Of a stretch of DNA of 60,067 nt, positions 41,736 to 50,091 are shown one piece after another. Position numbers and translations under genes: made by a program. Positions within the stretch are counted from its first letter, which is position 1; every line of letters starts with the position of its first letter. Under the pieces are notes generated by a model. The model searched no databases. It was not told the DNA's origin and was given only the letters and a program-made list of their open reading frames with translations. This DNA comes from VAXT01 sp035318925 (lineage in GTDB: Bacteria; Actinomycetota; Thermoleophilia; Gaiellales; Gaiellaceae), in the NCBI GenBank assembly GCA_035318925.1, contig DATHDS010000004.1:1-60067 (forward strand). Reading direction: 5' to 3'.

Positions 41736-43187
41736 CTAGGGGTTGTCGTGGTGTCGGTTTCGCCCGTCGAACGGCGTGGCGAGGAACGGGAAGCTGCTGG
41801 GCAGCGTCGCGTCGTCCGTGTTCACCCCGTCGGCCGCGCGGGCGGCGATGTAGTTGGCGCCTCCGACGACGCGAATTGCGAGGTCCGTCACGTCGTCCTT
41901 TGGGCGCCTTCCATTCGGCCACCCGGCCGGATCGCCGGCCAGCACCGTCAACCTGTGCTGGTCCGCGAGCGGCGTTGGCGGCACACCAAGATCCAACCGC
42001 AGCAGCTCGGAGAGCTGCCGGTCACCTGGCTGGTACTTCAGCAGCAGGTCGCGGAGGTCGGTCCGGTCGTGCAGTGCGGCGGGGATGCCGTACACGACCT
42101 GGAGCGCCAGAGCGAGCCTGGGGTTGAGGTAGTAGTCCTCGAACCGCCGCTCCTGCTGGGGCTCGAGTGCGTTCCACTCGTCCTTGTCGGGAGTGCCGAT
42201 GATCGCCTCGTTGACCAACGGGTTGGCCAGCCGCTGGACCTGCTCGAACTGACCATGGCCTTCGCCGCCGACCGTGACGTGGGGCCTGCTCGTGCTCGCA
42301 TAGGCGCCGAGCACGTTCGTCCCCGTGTCGCCCGAGAGAATCGAAGCGGGCATCTCGAGAGCGATCGAGTGGACGTTGAAGCCCGACAGCATGTCGATGC
42401 CGTACGGGTTCGTGGTGTCGTCGGCGTCCTCGCCTGCACTCTCGCCGGGGACGAACCGTCGCAGGTTGAGCGTGTCGAAGACGCCGCCCAGGTCGATGTA
42501 GAACGGGTCCTCACGCTGGCCGGCAAAGACCTTGATGCCGCCGGCGAGGGTGTTGACGCCCTGAGCTGCGAGTGCGTCGTAGTCGGGCATCGTGCGCGGG
42601 CCGACGTTCGAGGGAACTGCGATCAGCCCCTGTGCGAGCCGCGTGCGATGGTTGTGATGGAGCATCGTCAGCGAATAGCGCTGACGCAGGCCGAGACCCT
42701 CAGAGCCGGCACCGTCGAGTGCTGTGATCGGTGGCAGCGTGGACGTGCAGTCCGGCCCAGGTGCTGGCGGGGCACATCCCACGTACGAGAGCGGCAGCCC
42801 GAGTGCGGCTGGCGCCCCACGGATCTCGTTCCGGAACCGGAGCTCGAACTCGACGTCGTCCGCGCGTCCATCTCGATTGTTGTCGACGCTGAACTTGTAG
42901 AGGACGTTCGGGTCGAAGTTCCAGTAGTTCGGCCCCGAGCTTGGCTCCTCGCCCGGGATGACATCCATGATCATCACGACCTTGTCCGCGTTTCCGGGCT
43001 CGTAGCTCCGGAACATGAAGAAGTCGGTGATGTCGGCTGTCGGGTCGAGCGAGATCAGCGGTGCTTCACGATGGCTCGCCGCCTGAGCGGCCTGTGGCCC
43101 TGTCAAAAGCGCGACGATCGCGAGTACGCCGACCGCCAGGCCCAAAGCCAGGACGACGAGCCTGTTTCTATTGACGGCTTCTGTCAT
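41736..43187 (-). CDS. secreted DUF4331-family protein
   Basis: 483 residues from the ATG at 43187, which has the strong site GGGAGGAGAG. A signal peptide (about 1-37) is followed by ASHREAPLISLDPTADITDFFMFRS (by ends: SHREAP and DITDFFMF), the hallmark of DUF4331. NNRDGRADDVEFELRFR, DPFYIDLGGVFDTLNLRRF and GFNVHSIALEMP are other family blocks. Conserved acidic and histidine residues (SHRE, YIDLG) suggest metal or ligand binding. Function is undetermined in the family. It is the first gene of the six-gene operon that ends in the sigma factor. Confidence 0.9.
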   Translation of the reverse strand: MTEAVNRNRLVVLALGLAVGVLAIVALLTGPQAAQAASHREAPLISLDPTADITDFFMFRSYEPGNADKVVMIMDVIPGEEPSSGPNYWNFDPNVLYKFSVDNNRDGRADDVEFELRFRNEIRGAPAALGLPLSYVGCAPPAPGPDCTSTLPPITALDGAGSEGLGLRQRYSLTMLHHNHRTRLAQGLIAVPSNVGPRTMPDYDALAAQGVNTLAGGIKVFAGQREDPFYIDLGGVFDTLNLRRFVPGESAGEDADDTTNPYGIDMLSGFNVHSIALEMPASILSGDTGTNVLGAYASTSRPHVTVGGEGHGQFEQVQRLANPLVNEAIIGTPDKDEWNALEPQQERRFEDYYLNPRLALALQVVYGIPAALHDRTDLRDLLLKYQPGDRQLSELLRLDLGVPPTPLADQHRLTVLAGDPAGWPNGRRPKDDVTDLAIRVVGGANYIAARAADGVNTDDATLPSSFPFLATPFDGRNRHHDNP

Positions 43188-43257
43188 GCCGTCTCTCCTC
43201 CCTTGACCCCGGTTGTTTCGCGTGATTCGCACACGCACTCGATTCGGTTCGATGAAG

Positions 43258-43303
43258 GTCCCGGGCCACGGGCCCGGGACTCGCGCAAAGTGCTTCGCAC
43301 TTT
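43258..43303. terminator. two strong hairpins between arcC and the DUF4331 operon
   Basis: GTCCCGGGCC-ACG-GGCCCGGGAC (43258-43280) is a perfect 10-bp hairpin. AAAGTGC-TTC-GCACTTT (43287-43303) is a perfect 7-bp hairpin with further pairing outside (CGCGC against CCGCG). They separate two minus-strand genes and most likely end arcC transcription. The DUF4331 promoter should lie between them and 43187. Confidence 0.6.
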
Positions 43304-43382
43304 CCGCGACCTAAAGCACAGGAACCGAGGAACGACGCCTCGAACGGGCCCCCAAAGCCACGATCGACCGTCCGCGCAAAAA

Positions 43383-43415
43383 GGACCTGTCTGGTGCCTG
43401 GCACCACACATGGCC
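43383..43415. repeat. 33-bp palindrome (decayed copy, 16+1+16)
   Basis: The left arm GGACCTGTCTGGTGCC faces GGCACCACACATGGCC across a single base. Seven inner pairs are perfect; two outer positions have drifted. The layout and the outer GGACCTGTC match the perfect 33-bp palindrome at 58508-58540. It sits 6 nt beyond the arcC stop. Confidence 0.55.
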
Positions 43416-43420
43416 GGAAA

Positions 43421-44314
43421 CTACGGTGTGACGAGGGTGCCGCTGTGGCCTTCGAGTGCTTCGGCCAGGGCGTCGAACGAGGTGATCAGCGTCTCGCCGC
43501 CGGTGCGGGCGAAGTCGACCGCGGACTCGATCTTCGGGCGCATCGACCCTTCGGCTAGCTCCGACAGGAGCGACTCGGCCTCGTCGGCGGAGAGCTCGCG
43601 GATCTCTTCCTGGTTCGACTTCCGGAAGCGACGGTAGACCGCGGGCACCTCGGTCAGGATGACCAGCCGATCCGCGCTGAGCCGGGCGGCGAGGAGCGCG
43701 GAGGCGCGATCCTTGTCGATGACCGCGTCGACTCCCTTCAGGTGACCGTCGCGGCTGACGACGGGAATCCCGCCGCCGCCGCACGCGATCGTGACGGCGC
43801 CGCTGGAGACCAGGGCCCGGATCGCGTCCAGCTCGACGATCTCTAGCGGGTCGGGCGACGGCACGACCCTTCGGAAACCGCGTCCCGCGTCCTCGACGAG
43901 CTGCCAGCCCCGCTCGCGCTCGAGCTCGCGCGCCTGGTCGGCGGAGTAGAACGGGCCGATCGGCTTCGACGGGCTCGCGAACGCGGGATCGCCGGGATCG
44001 ACGAGGACGTGCGTGAGCAGGCAGGCGACGTGACGCGAGGACGCAGCGGCGAGCCCGGTTTCGAGCATCGCGCCGATCTCGCCCTGTGTCTGCGCGACGG
44101 CCAGGTAGAGCGGGAGCGGAGGCACCTCGTCCGCGGCCCGCTCCTGGCGCAGGAGCTCGTTGCCGACCTGGGGCCCGTTCCCGTGGGTGACGACGACCTC
44201 CCCCTCGCGGACGAGCGGCGCGATCGCCGCGCAGGTCCCGCGCAAGGTCGTCAGCTGCTCGGCGGCCGTCCCGCGCCCGAGCGCATTACCGCCGAGCGCG
44301 ACAACCAGAATCAC
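43421..44314 (-). CDS. arcC: carbamate kinase
   Basis: 297 residues, amino-acid-kinase fold: VALGGNALGRG at the N-terminus, VVTHGNGPQVGNELLRQE, CGGGGIPVV and the basic DKDRASALLAARLSADRLVILTEV region (segments DKDRASALLA and LVILTEV). It interconverts carbamoyl phosphate and carbamate/ATP. The GTG start lies at the very edge of the 159-bp structured element, whose last bases supply the AGGGG ribosome site 7 nt upstream. Arginine deiminase is absent, so the source of carbamoyl phosphate is open. Confidence 0.92.
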   Translation of the reverse strand: MILVVALGGNALGRGTAAEQLTTLRGTCAAIAPLVREGEVVVTHGNGPQVGNELLRQERAADEVPPLPLYLAVAQTQGEIGAMLETGLAAASSRHVACLLTHVLVDPGDPAFASPSKPIGPFYSADQARELERERGWQLVEDAGRGFRRVVPSPDPLEIVELDAIRALVSSGAVTIACGGGGIPVVSRDGHLKGVDAVIDKDRASALLAARLSADRLVILTEVPAVYRRFRKSNQEEIRELSADEAESLLSELAEGSMRPKIESAVDFARTGGETLITSFDALAEALEGHSGTLVTP

Positions 44315-44470
44315 CCTCGCGCCCCTGGCCGGCCATCGCTCCCGCCCGGCGGAGCCGGGCTCCGCGATGGCCTGACGCCGCTGGCGGCACGATGCTCTAC
44401 GGGGCCGTGTTCTACAACACTGTCCCCTCCGGCCTCGCACCGCCAGCGGCGCCCCAGGAGCCCGAGGGTG
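44312..44470. repeat. structured dispersed element, copy 1 (159 bp)
   Basis: The ends are inverted (CACCCTCG at 44312-44319, CGAGGGTG at 44463-44470). Inner stems are GGCCATCGC/GCGATGGCC (44331-44339 with 44364-44372) around GCCCGGC-GGA-GCCGGGC, CCGCTGGCGG/CCGCCAGCGG, and GTGTT-CTAC-AACAC. It fills the gap between the COG2403 gene stop (10 nt away) and the arcC start. A second copy at 52967 shares the same plan with compensatory changes. Confidence 0.85.
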
Positions 44471-44480
44471 AGGCTGCGCC

Positions 44481-45824
44481 TCACACGAGAACGGTGCGCT
44501 CGCCGATCAGTCCGCGCTCGCTGAGGACCTCCGCCAGGGTCGGCTCACCGATCTCCTCGAGGCGGTAGGTGACCCGCATCGCGGGCACGCCGAAGTCGAT
44601 CAGCCGGCGGAGGTCGATCGGCGTCCCGATCAGGACGAGGTCGGGCGCCGAGCGCTTGATCGTCTCGGCGAGATCGTCCATCTGCTTGCGCCCGTAGCCC
44701 ATCGCGGGCAGCAGCGCTCCGACATTTGGGTACTCCGCAAACGTGGCTGCGATCGAGCCCACCGCATGAGGGCGCGGATCGACGAGCTCGGCCGCACCGT
44801 TTGCCTTCGCGGCCAGAACCGCGGCGCCGTAGGTCATCTCCCCGTGCGTGAGCGTCGGCCCGTCCTCGATCGCGAGCACTCGCTTTCCACGAATCTCGGC
44901 CGCGTCTCCCTCGATCTGGAACGGCGAGGCGGCGAGGACGACCGTCGCCTCGGGATTGTGCGTGCGAATCGAGTCGAGCACCGCGTCGATCCCCTCCTGG
45001 TCGGCGCTGTCCACCTTGTTCACGACGCAGACGTGCGCCATGCGCAGATTGGTCTCGCCGGGGTGGTACCGGAGCTCGTGTCCGGGCCGGTGGGGATCGA
45101 CGACGACGATGTGGAGGTTCGGCTTCACGAACGGCGTGTCGTTGTTGCCTCCGTCCCACACGATCACGTCCGCCTCCTGCTCGGCGGCGGCGAGGATCGC
45201 GGCGTAGTCGATGCCGGCGAAGACGAGGTTGCCCTCCGCGAGGTGCGGCTCGTACTCCTCGCGCTCCTCGATCGTGCACTCGGCGGCGTCGAGGTCCTCG
45301 TAGCGGGCAAAGCGCTGGACGACCTGCTTCGTGAGGTCGCCGTACGGCATTGGGTGTCGCAGGACGGCGACGCGCTTGCCGTCGTCGCGCAGGAGCTGAG
45401 CGACCCGGCGCGTGGTCTGGCTTTTCCCCGAGCCCGTACGGACCGCGCAGATCGCAATCGACGGCTTCGAGGATGTGAGCGCGGTGTCGTGCGGCGAGAG
45501 CAGGCTGAAGCTCGCGCCGGCCGCGAGCACGCGCGAGGCGACGTGCATCACGTGCTCGTGCGTCACGTCCGAGTAGGCGAAGACGACCTCGTCCACCTCG
45601 TGCTCGCGGATCAGCTCCGTGAGCTCGGACTCGGGCCGGATCGGGATCCCGTCCGGATAGAGGTCACCGGCCAGGAGCGGGGGATAGACCCGCCCAGCGA
45701 TGTCGGGGATCTGCGTCGCGGTGAAAGCGACGACGTCGTACTCCTCGCGGCCTCGATAGACGACGTTGAAGTTGTGGAAGTCGCGCCCGGCCGCACCTGC
45801 TATCAAGACTCGCTTCCGCCGCAT
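44481..45824 (-). CDS. COG2403 P-loop protein (cyclic 2,3-diphosphoglycerate synthase-like)
   Basis: 447 residues. The N-terminal RKRVLIAGAAGRDFHNFNVV is a nucleotide-binding start. The P-loop CAVRTGSGKSQTTRRV is at about 125-140 and ADVIVWDGGNNDTPFVKPNL resembles a Walker B region. The family includes archaeal cyclic 2,3-diphosphoglycerate synthetase and uncharacterised bacterial GTPase-like members. The latter are often close to carbamate kinase and ornithine carbamoyltransferase genes, as here, so a carbamoyl-phosphate role is as likely as cDPG synthesis. It diverges from ferritin with 52 nt between. Confidence 0.8.
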   Translation of the reverse strand: MRRKRVLIAGAAGRDFHNFNVVYRGREEYDVVAFTATQIPDIAGRVYPPLLAGDLYPDGIPIRPESELTELIREHEVDEVVFAYSDVTHEHVMHVASRVLAAGASFSLLSPHDTALTSSKPSIAICAVRTGSGKSQTTRRVAQLLRDDGKRVAVLRHPMPYGDLTKQVVQRFARYEDLDAAECTIEEREEYEPHLAEGNLVFAGIDYAAILAAAEQEADVIVWDGGNNDTPFVKPNLHIVVVDPHRPGHELRYHPGETNLRMAHVCVVNKVDSADQEGIDAVLDSIRTHNPEATVVLAASPFQIEGDAAEIRGKRVLAIEDGPTLTHGEMTYGAAVLAAKANGAAELVDPRPHAVGSIAATFAEYPNVGALLPAMGYGRKQMDDLAETIKRSAPDLVLIGTPIDLRRLIDFGVPAMRVTYRLEEIGEPTLAEVLSERGLIGERTVLV

Positions 45825-45876
45825 GTATACGGATTATGCACCTAGTCACCGGACGTAGCGAGTTAGAGTTGCCGCA

Positions 45877-46407
45877 ATGGCACGCTTTCCGGAGGCGTTG
45901 AACGAGCAGGTCGGCTACGAGTTCGCGGCTTCGCAGCAGTACGTGGCGATCGCGGTCTATTACGACACCGAGACGCTCCCGCTGCTCGCCGCCCACTTCT
46001 ACCGGCAGGCCGTCGAGGAGCGGAACCACGCGATGATGATCGTCCAGTTCTTGCTCGACTCCGATCTCGAGGTCGAGATCCCGGCCGTCGAGGCGCCCCA
46101 GACGGCGTTCAAGGACGCCCGCGAGCCGGTCGCGCTCGCGCTCGCTCAGGAGAAGAAGGTCACCGAGCAGATCGTCGCGCTCACCGCCCTCGCCCGCGAG
46201 GAGGGAGACCACGTCGGCGAGGAGTTCATGCACTGGTTCCTCAAGGAGCAGCGCGAGGAGGTCTCGAGCATGTCCGACCTGCTGAAGATCGTCGAGCGCG
46301 CCTCCGAGTCGAGCATCCTCCTCGTCGAGGACTATCTCTCGCGGAACCCGGTCGGCGACCAGGGCGTGGATCCGGGCGCACCACCCGCCGCCGGCGGCGC
46401 GCTCTAG
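45877..46407 (+). CDS. ferritin
   Basis: A 176-residue four-helix ferritin. The opening LNEQVGYEFAASQQYVAIAVYYD provides the first ferroxidase glutamates (segments NEQVGYEF and SQQYVAIAVYY). AVEERNHAMMIV gives E-x-x-H, and KKVTEQIVALTALAREEGDHVGEEFMHWF (by its ends) the remaining ligands. It oxidises Fe2+ and stores iron. It is not the heme-bearing bacterioferritin type: no conserved heme-methionine pattern is evident. The C-terminal tail PGAPPAAGGAL is flexible. Confidence 0.93.
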   Translation: MARFPEALNEQVGYEFAASQQYVAIAVYYDTETLPLLAAHFYRQAVEERNHAMMIVQFLLDSDLEVEIPAVEAPQTAFKDAREPVALALAQEKKVTEQIVALTALAREEGDHVGEEFMHWFLKEQREEVSSMSDLLKIVERASESSILLVEDYLSRNPVGDQGVDPGAPPAAGGAL

Positions 46408-46436
46408 GCCGTCGCTCGTTACGCTCCGAGGCCACG

Positions 46437-46799
46437 ATGGCTGAGGTCCGCCTGGAGCTCGACGCCGCTCTCAAGGAGCAGCTTCACAAGGTGCTGGACG
46501 ATCCGAAGCGTCCGGTCACCGAGGCGGAGCTACGAAAGCTCTTGGAGGAGGGTCGAGCCTGCACCCTCATCCTTGGCGCAGACCTCAAGCGCCTCGAGCG
46601 GCAGCTTGCCGCACTCGACAGCGATCCCACCAGCTCTCTCGGCGCGATCGCAATGACCTTCCGCCGCGTCCACGACTTTCGCGCGCACCTCGAGGACCTG
46701 GACGGGCTCCTGTCTGCGCTCGAGGATCGAGCTCGGGAAGCTCGGACGTCCTGGCTGCTCCGCGAGTCGGCTCCAAGCCCGACTCACCGATCAAGGTGA
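46437..46799 (+). CDS. hypothetical protein, 120 aa
   Basis: A mostly helical, charged protein (AEVRLELDAALKEQLHKVLD; LKRLERQLAALDSDPTSS; FRAHLEDLDGLLSALEDRAR). No family is recognised. Codon use is like its neighbours and it begins 29 nt after ferritin with an ATG, so it is probably real and could be co-transcribed with ferritin. The 173 nt that follow hold no convincing gene. Confidence 0.55.
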   Translation: MAEVRLELDAALKEQLHKVLDDPKRPVTEAELRKLLEEGRACTLILGADLKRLERQLAALDSDPTSSLGAIAMTFRRVHDFRAHLEDLDGLLSALEDRAREARTSWLLRESAPSPTHRSR

Positions 46800-46972
46800 G
46801 GCCTTGCAGAGATCAAGGACACGGCGAGCCGGGCCGATGCGGTCCCGTTGACGACGACGACGGCGGTGTCCTCGCAATGATCGCCATCGCGACAAATTTC
46901 AGCGGATGGGTGATCGGGCTCGCGATCGGCGGAGCCGTGCCGCGAGTACGGCGGTAAGTCGGCCCTTCTACC

Positions 46973-47284
46973 TCACGAGCGAGTCGACACGATCGCGATC
47001 ACCGCAAGCGCGCCGCAGACCACGATGATGCCGGGCAGGCCGACGAAGATCGCGGCCACCGCGAACAGAGGCACCGAGATCGCCATCGCGCCGAGCACCA
47101 TCTCCTTCTGGTGCTCGCGCTTGCGTTTCAACGCCTGCTCGGTCTGACCTGCGCGCTTCTCCAACCGCCGCTCGATCTGCTCGACGAACGAGTCGACCAA
47201 CGCCGGCTCCATGTCCTCGCCGAGCTCTTTCCGCGCGGCAATCGCGGCCCGCAGCTCATCCCTGGGGACGAGGTCCTCGCTCAC
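46973..47284 (-). CDS. small membrane protein with coiled-coil N-terminus, 103 aa
   Basis: The N-terminal 65 residues are helical and charged (VDSFVEQIERRLEKRAGQTEQALKRKREHQ, by its segments FVEQIERRLEKR and EQALKRKREHQ). Two membrane helices close the protein (VLGAMAISVPLFAVAAIF and IIVVCGALAVIAIV). This arrangement is common in actinobacterial integral membrane proteins of unknown role. A GTG start 6 nt after the peptidase stop suggests it follows in the same transcript. Confidence 0.7.
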   Translation of the reverse strand: MSEDLVPRDELRAAIAARKELGEDMEPALVDSFVEQIERRLEKRAGQTEQALKRKREHQKEMVLGAMAISVPLFAVAAIFVGLPGIIVVCGALAVIAIVSTRS

Positions 47285-47290
47285 GGCTTC

Positions 47291-48787
47291 CTACTTGAGC
47301 GTCTCGCGCGTGAGTTGCGCGACGGCGTCCATGTCGATCTCCTGGCCCGTCACCTCGTTCAGCACCTCGTCGGCGGTCATGCTGTTGCCGGTCTCCCACA
47401 GCTCGTGGACGAGTGAGCCCGCCTCGCGCTTCGCGAACCAGTCGCTGCCGTAGCGCTCGCGGAGGTGCGTCCGGAACTGCGCCTCGAACGCCCACGAGCG
47501 CAGGTACCCCGTGACGTAGAAGCTCGAATCGATGTCGGCGAGGTAGTCCGCCGCCGCGGGCTCGATCTTGAGGGCATCGCCGAGGATCTCGACGTAGCGG
47601 TTCGAGAGCTTCGTCGCGTCCTCCGCCTGATGGAACTCGAGCTCGTAGAGGAGCTTCGCCGAGTATCGGCGCACCATGTACAGGAGCTGCGTGACGCCCT
47701 CGATCTCGAAGTCGTGCGGCTTCGGGAAGTTGAGCTGTCTCGTGAGCCAGGCCGGGTCGTCGGTCAGATGCTGCATGAGCATCGCCCAGCCCTCGGTGAC
47801 CGCGACGTCGCCGAGGCGCTTCTCCTCCATGCTCAGGTCGGCGGAGGTGTTCGCGTAGTGCTCGGTGTGGCCGGCCTCGTGGAAGAGCGCGCGCCAGTCG
47901 TCGGCTCCGCCCATCGGCTGGATGACGAGCACGACGCGGCCCGGAACCTCGATCGGCGCACAGAAGGCACGGGGGCTCTTCTTCGGGCGCTGCTCGACGT
48001 CGAGCTCGACGTTCTTCTGCCCCTTGAGGTCGATTCCGAGGTCGGTCAGGGTCGCCTCGAGCGCGGGCAGCATCTTCTCGGCCGGGAACTGCGGATCCCA
48101 CTCGGGTGCGCGGAATGTGCGGATCACGTCCCAGCGCTTCGCATCGTCGAGGCTGACCCCGGCCCGGGACCGAAAGAGCCTGTCGGCGGCCTGCTCGAAG
48201 ATCTTCTCCGTCGCGTCGAGCAGCCCGCGACACTGGTCGGCGAGCTCGTCGAGCCGGAAGCCGAACCGTCGGTAGAGCTCCGCGTAGTTCGGCGCCTCGA
48301 GCCGCTCGACGCCTCCCTCGACGATATGGACGCCCTCGACGTAGAGCGGATTCAGGTGCTCCTCCGTCAGCTCGACGCGGACGCGGTCGATGCGCTCCCG
48401 CTTGTCGCGGTCGGGCTCGTTCGCCATCGCCGGCCGCAGCATCCGGAAAGGAATCGTCTCGCCGTCGATGGTCGCCTCCAGGCTTGCCTCGAGCCTTGCG
48501 ATCTTCTCCGCCTGGTCGCGGGTGAGATCGCTCAGGTAGCCCTCGGCGGCGAAGCGCCAGAGCTCGCGGATTCCGCGGTCGCCGTTCGCGGCCTCGCCGA
48601 GCGCCTGTGCCTGCTCCAGGCGCGTCAGCTCCGAGTAGCGGTCGTAGATCGGCGCCAGCTCGAGCTCGTCCTTCAGGCCGGCGTAGTGGAGGTAGAACTC
48701 CTCGTCGAGGTCTGCGATGAACCGATCGGCCCGGTCGCGGAAGCGGTCGAGGTCGGCCGCGGTCAGGGGAGGGGCTGCGCCGGGCAA
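47291..48787 (-). CDS. M3-type (oligoendopeptidase F-like) zinc metallopeptidase
   Basis: About 498 residues from the TTG at 48787. The zinc motif HEAGHTEHY (HExxH) is at about 300, with the downstream glutamate in VAVTEGWAMLMQHL. The helical front part (YSELTRLEQAQALGEAANG, FAAEGYLSDLTRDQAEKI) matches M3/M32-like soluble peptidases that cut short peptides in the cytosol. The start is uncertain because sequence upstream of TTG reads as antisense of the divergent gene. Only 18 nt separate it from the divergent YjbQ gene. Confidence 0.8.
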   Translation of the reverse strand: MPGAAPPLTAADLDRFRDRADRFIADLDEEFYLHYAGLKDELELAPIYDRYSELTRLEQAQALGEAANGDRGIRELWRFAAEGYLSDLTRDQAEKIARLEASLEATIDGETIPFRMLRPAMANEPDRDKRERIDRVRVELTEEHLNPLYVEGVHIVEGGVERLEAPNYAELYRRFGFRLDELADQCRGLLDATEKIFEQAADRLFRSRAGVSLDDAKRWDVIRTFRAPEWDPQFPAEKMLPALEATLTDLGIDLKGQKNVELDVEQRPKKSPRAFCAPIEVPGRVVLVIQPMGGADDWRALFHEAGHTEHYANTSADLSMEEKRLGDVAVTEGWAMLMQHLTDDPAWLTRQLNFPKPHDFEIEGVTQLLYMVRRYSAKLLYELEFHQAEDATKLSNRYVEILGDALKIEPAAADYLADIDSSFYVTGYLRSWAFEAQFRTHLRERYGSDWFAKREAGSLVHELWETGNSMTADEVLNEVTGQEIDMDAVAQLTRETLK

Positions 48788-48805
48788 GGGCCGTAGGATA
48801 ACGGC

Positions 48806-49204
48806 GTGCGCGAGATCGGCCTCAATACCGAGCGCAGGACGCAGCTCGTGGAGATCACGCGAGAGGTCGAAGCCGCGCTCGAGGGTGCCGCTGACGCTTC
48901 GGCTGCGCTCGTCTTCGTGCCGCATACGACGGCCGGCGTCACGATCAACGAGCACGCCGATCCGGCGGTCGCGCGCGACCTCGAGACCGCGATGGAGCGA
49001 ATGGTCGGGGACGACTGGGGCTGGCAGCACATCGAGGACGGCGAGGAGAACGCTCCCTCGCATGTGCGGGCAGCACTGGCCGGGCCGCAGGTCGTCATTC
49101 CCCTCACCGGCGGGAAGCTCGCGCTCGGCACCTGGCAGGGCATCTTCTTCTGCGAGTTCGACGGGCCGCGGCAACGCAAGGTCTACGTCACGCCGCTCCA
49201 TTGA
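48806..49204 (+). CDS. YjbQ/UPF0047 family protein
   Basis: 132 residues with VFVPHTTAGVTINEHADP and WGWQHIEDGEENAPSHVRAA, the histidine/glutamate signatures of the YjbQ family (weak thiamine-phosphate synthase activity in E. coli YjbQ). C-terminal GTWQGIFFCEFDGPRQRKV closes the fold. It begins at a GTG and its stop overlaps the ABC ATPase TTG (TTGA). The biological role of the family is not settled. Confidence 0.9.
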   Translation: MREIGLNTERRTQLVEITREVEAALEGAADASAALVFVPHTTAGVTINEHADPAVARDLETAMERMVGDDWGWQHIEDGEENAPSHVRAALAGPQVVIPLTGGKLALGTWQGIFFCEFDGPRQRKVYVTPLH

Positions 49205-50091
49205 TCGAGGTCGAGCGCCTCACGAAGCGTTTTCGGACGACCGTCGCCGTCGACGACCTCACCTTCAAGGTCAAGGCGGGCGCGATCACCGGCTTTCTGG
49301 GCCCGAACGGCGCGGGCAAGACGACGACGCTGCGCGTCATCCTCGGCCTCGTCCGGCCGACCGCCGGCCGTGCGACGGTCCTCGAGCGCCCCTACCGCCG
49401 GCTCGACGCGCCGACGCGCCAGGTCGGCGCGGTGCTCGAGGCCTCCGACTTCCACCCGGGGCGCTCGGGCCGGAATCACCTGCGTGTGCTGGCGACCGCG
49501 ACGGGAATCCCATTCTCGCGGGTCGAGGAGGTGCTTGAGATCGTCGACCTCAAGGATGTGGCCGGACGGCGCGCTGGCGGCTACTCGCTCGGCATGCGCC
49601 AGCGCCTGAGCCTCGCCGGCGCGCTGCTCGGCGACCCCCAGGTGCTCGTTCTGGACGAGCCGGCGAACGGGCTCGACCCACAGGGGATCCGCTGGCTCCG
49701 CGAGCTTCTGCGTTCCCTCGCCGCCGAAGGACGCACGATCTTCATCTCGAGCCATGTCCTCGCCGAGGTCGAGCAGATCGTCGACGAGGTCCTGATCATC
49801 CACCGCGGCAAATTCGTCGTGCAGGCGACGCCGGCCGAGCTGGTGGCGCGGGCGGCCGGCGGCATCCGCGTCCGCAGCCCGCAGGCGGACCGACTTCGTG
49901 CCGCGCTCGAAGAAGCAGGCGTCAAGGTTGCATCGTCCGAGGGCGACCTGCTCACCGTTGCGGACGCGACGACGGCCAGGGTGGGGGAGATCGCCGCCGC
50001 GCAGGGCATCGTCCTCCACGAGCTCGCCGCCGAGAGCTCCACCCTCGAGCAGGCGTTCCTCGATCTGACGACTCCCGAGGGCGACGCCTGA
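49201..50091 (+). CDS. ABC-2 type transporter ATP-binding protein
   Basis: 296 residues: Walker A GPNGAGKTTT, the signature YSLGMRQRLSLAGAL, Walker B VLVLDEPANGLDPQG and the H-loop ISSHVL. The C-terminal part (from about 205) is the extra domain typical of CcmA/DrrA-like exporters. It pairs with the permease that follows, with the stop and start sharing a base (TGATG). Substrate unknown; many such pairs export antibiotics or lipids. Confidence 0.93.
   Translation: MIEVERLTKRFRTTVAVDDLTFKVKAGAITGFLGPNGAGKTTTLRVILGLVRPTAGRATVLERPYRRLDAPTRQVGAVLEASDFHPGRSGRNHLRVLATATGIPFSRVEEVLEIVDLKDVAGRRAGGYSLGMRQRLSLAGALLGDPQVLVLDEPANGLDPQGIRWLRELLRSLAAEGRTIFISSHVLAEVEQIVDEVLIIHRGKFVVQATPAELVARAAGGIRVRSPQADRLRAALEEAGVKVASSEGDLLTVADATTARVGEIAAAQGIVLHELAAESSTLEQAFLDLTTPEGDA

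Noticed and set aside
43421..44440. An arcC gene with an N-terminal extension through the structured element.
   Set aside because: The same arginine-rich extension appears before the membrane protein gene at copy 2, because both are translations of the repeat, not protein sequence.
46877..46957. A 26-codon plus-strand frame with a hydrophobic stretch after the 120-aa hypothetical gene.
   Set aside because: No ribosome site, no coupling and weak membrane profile; more likely chance.
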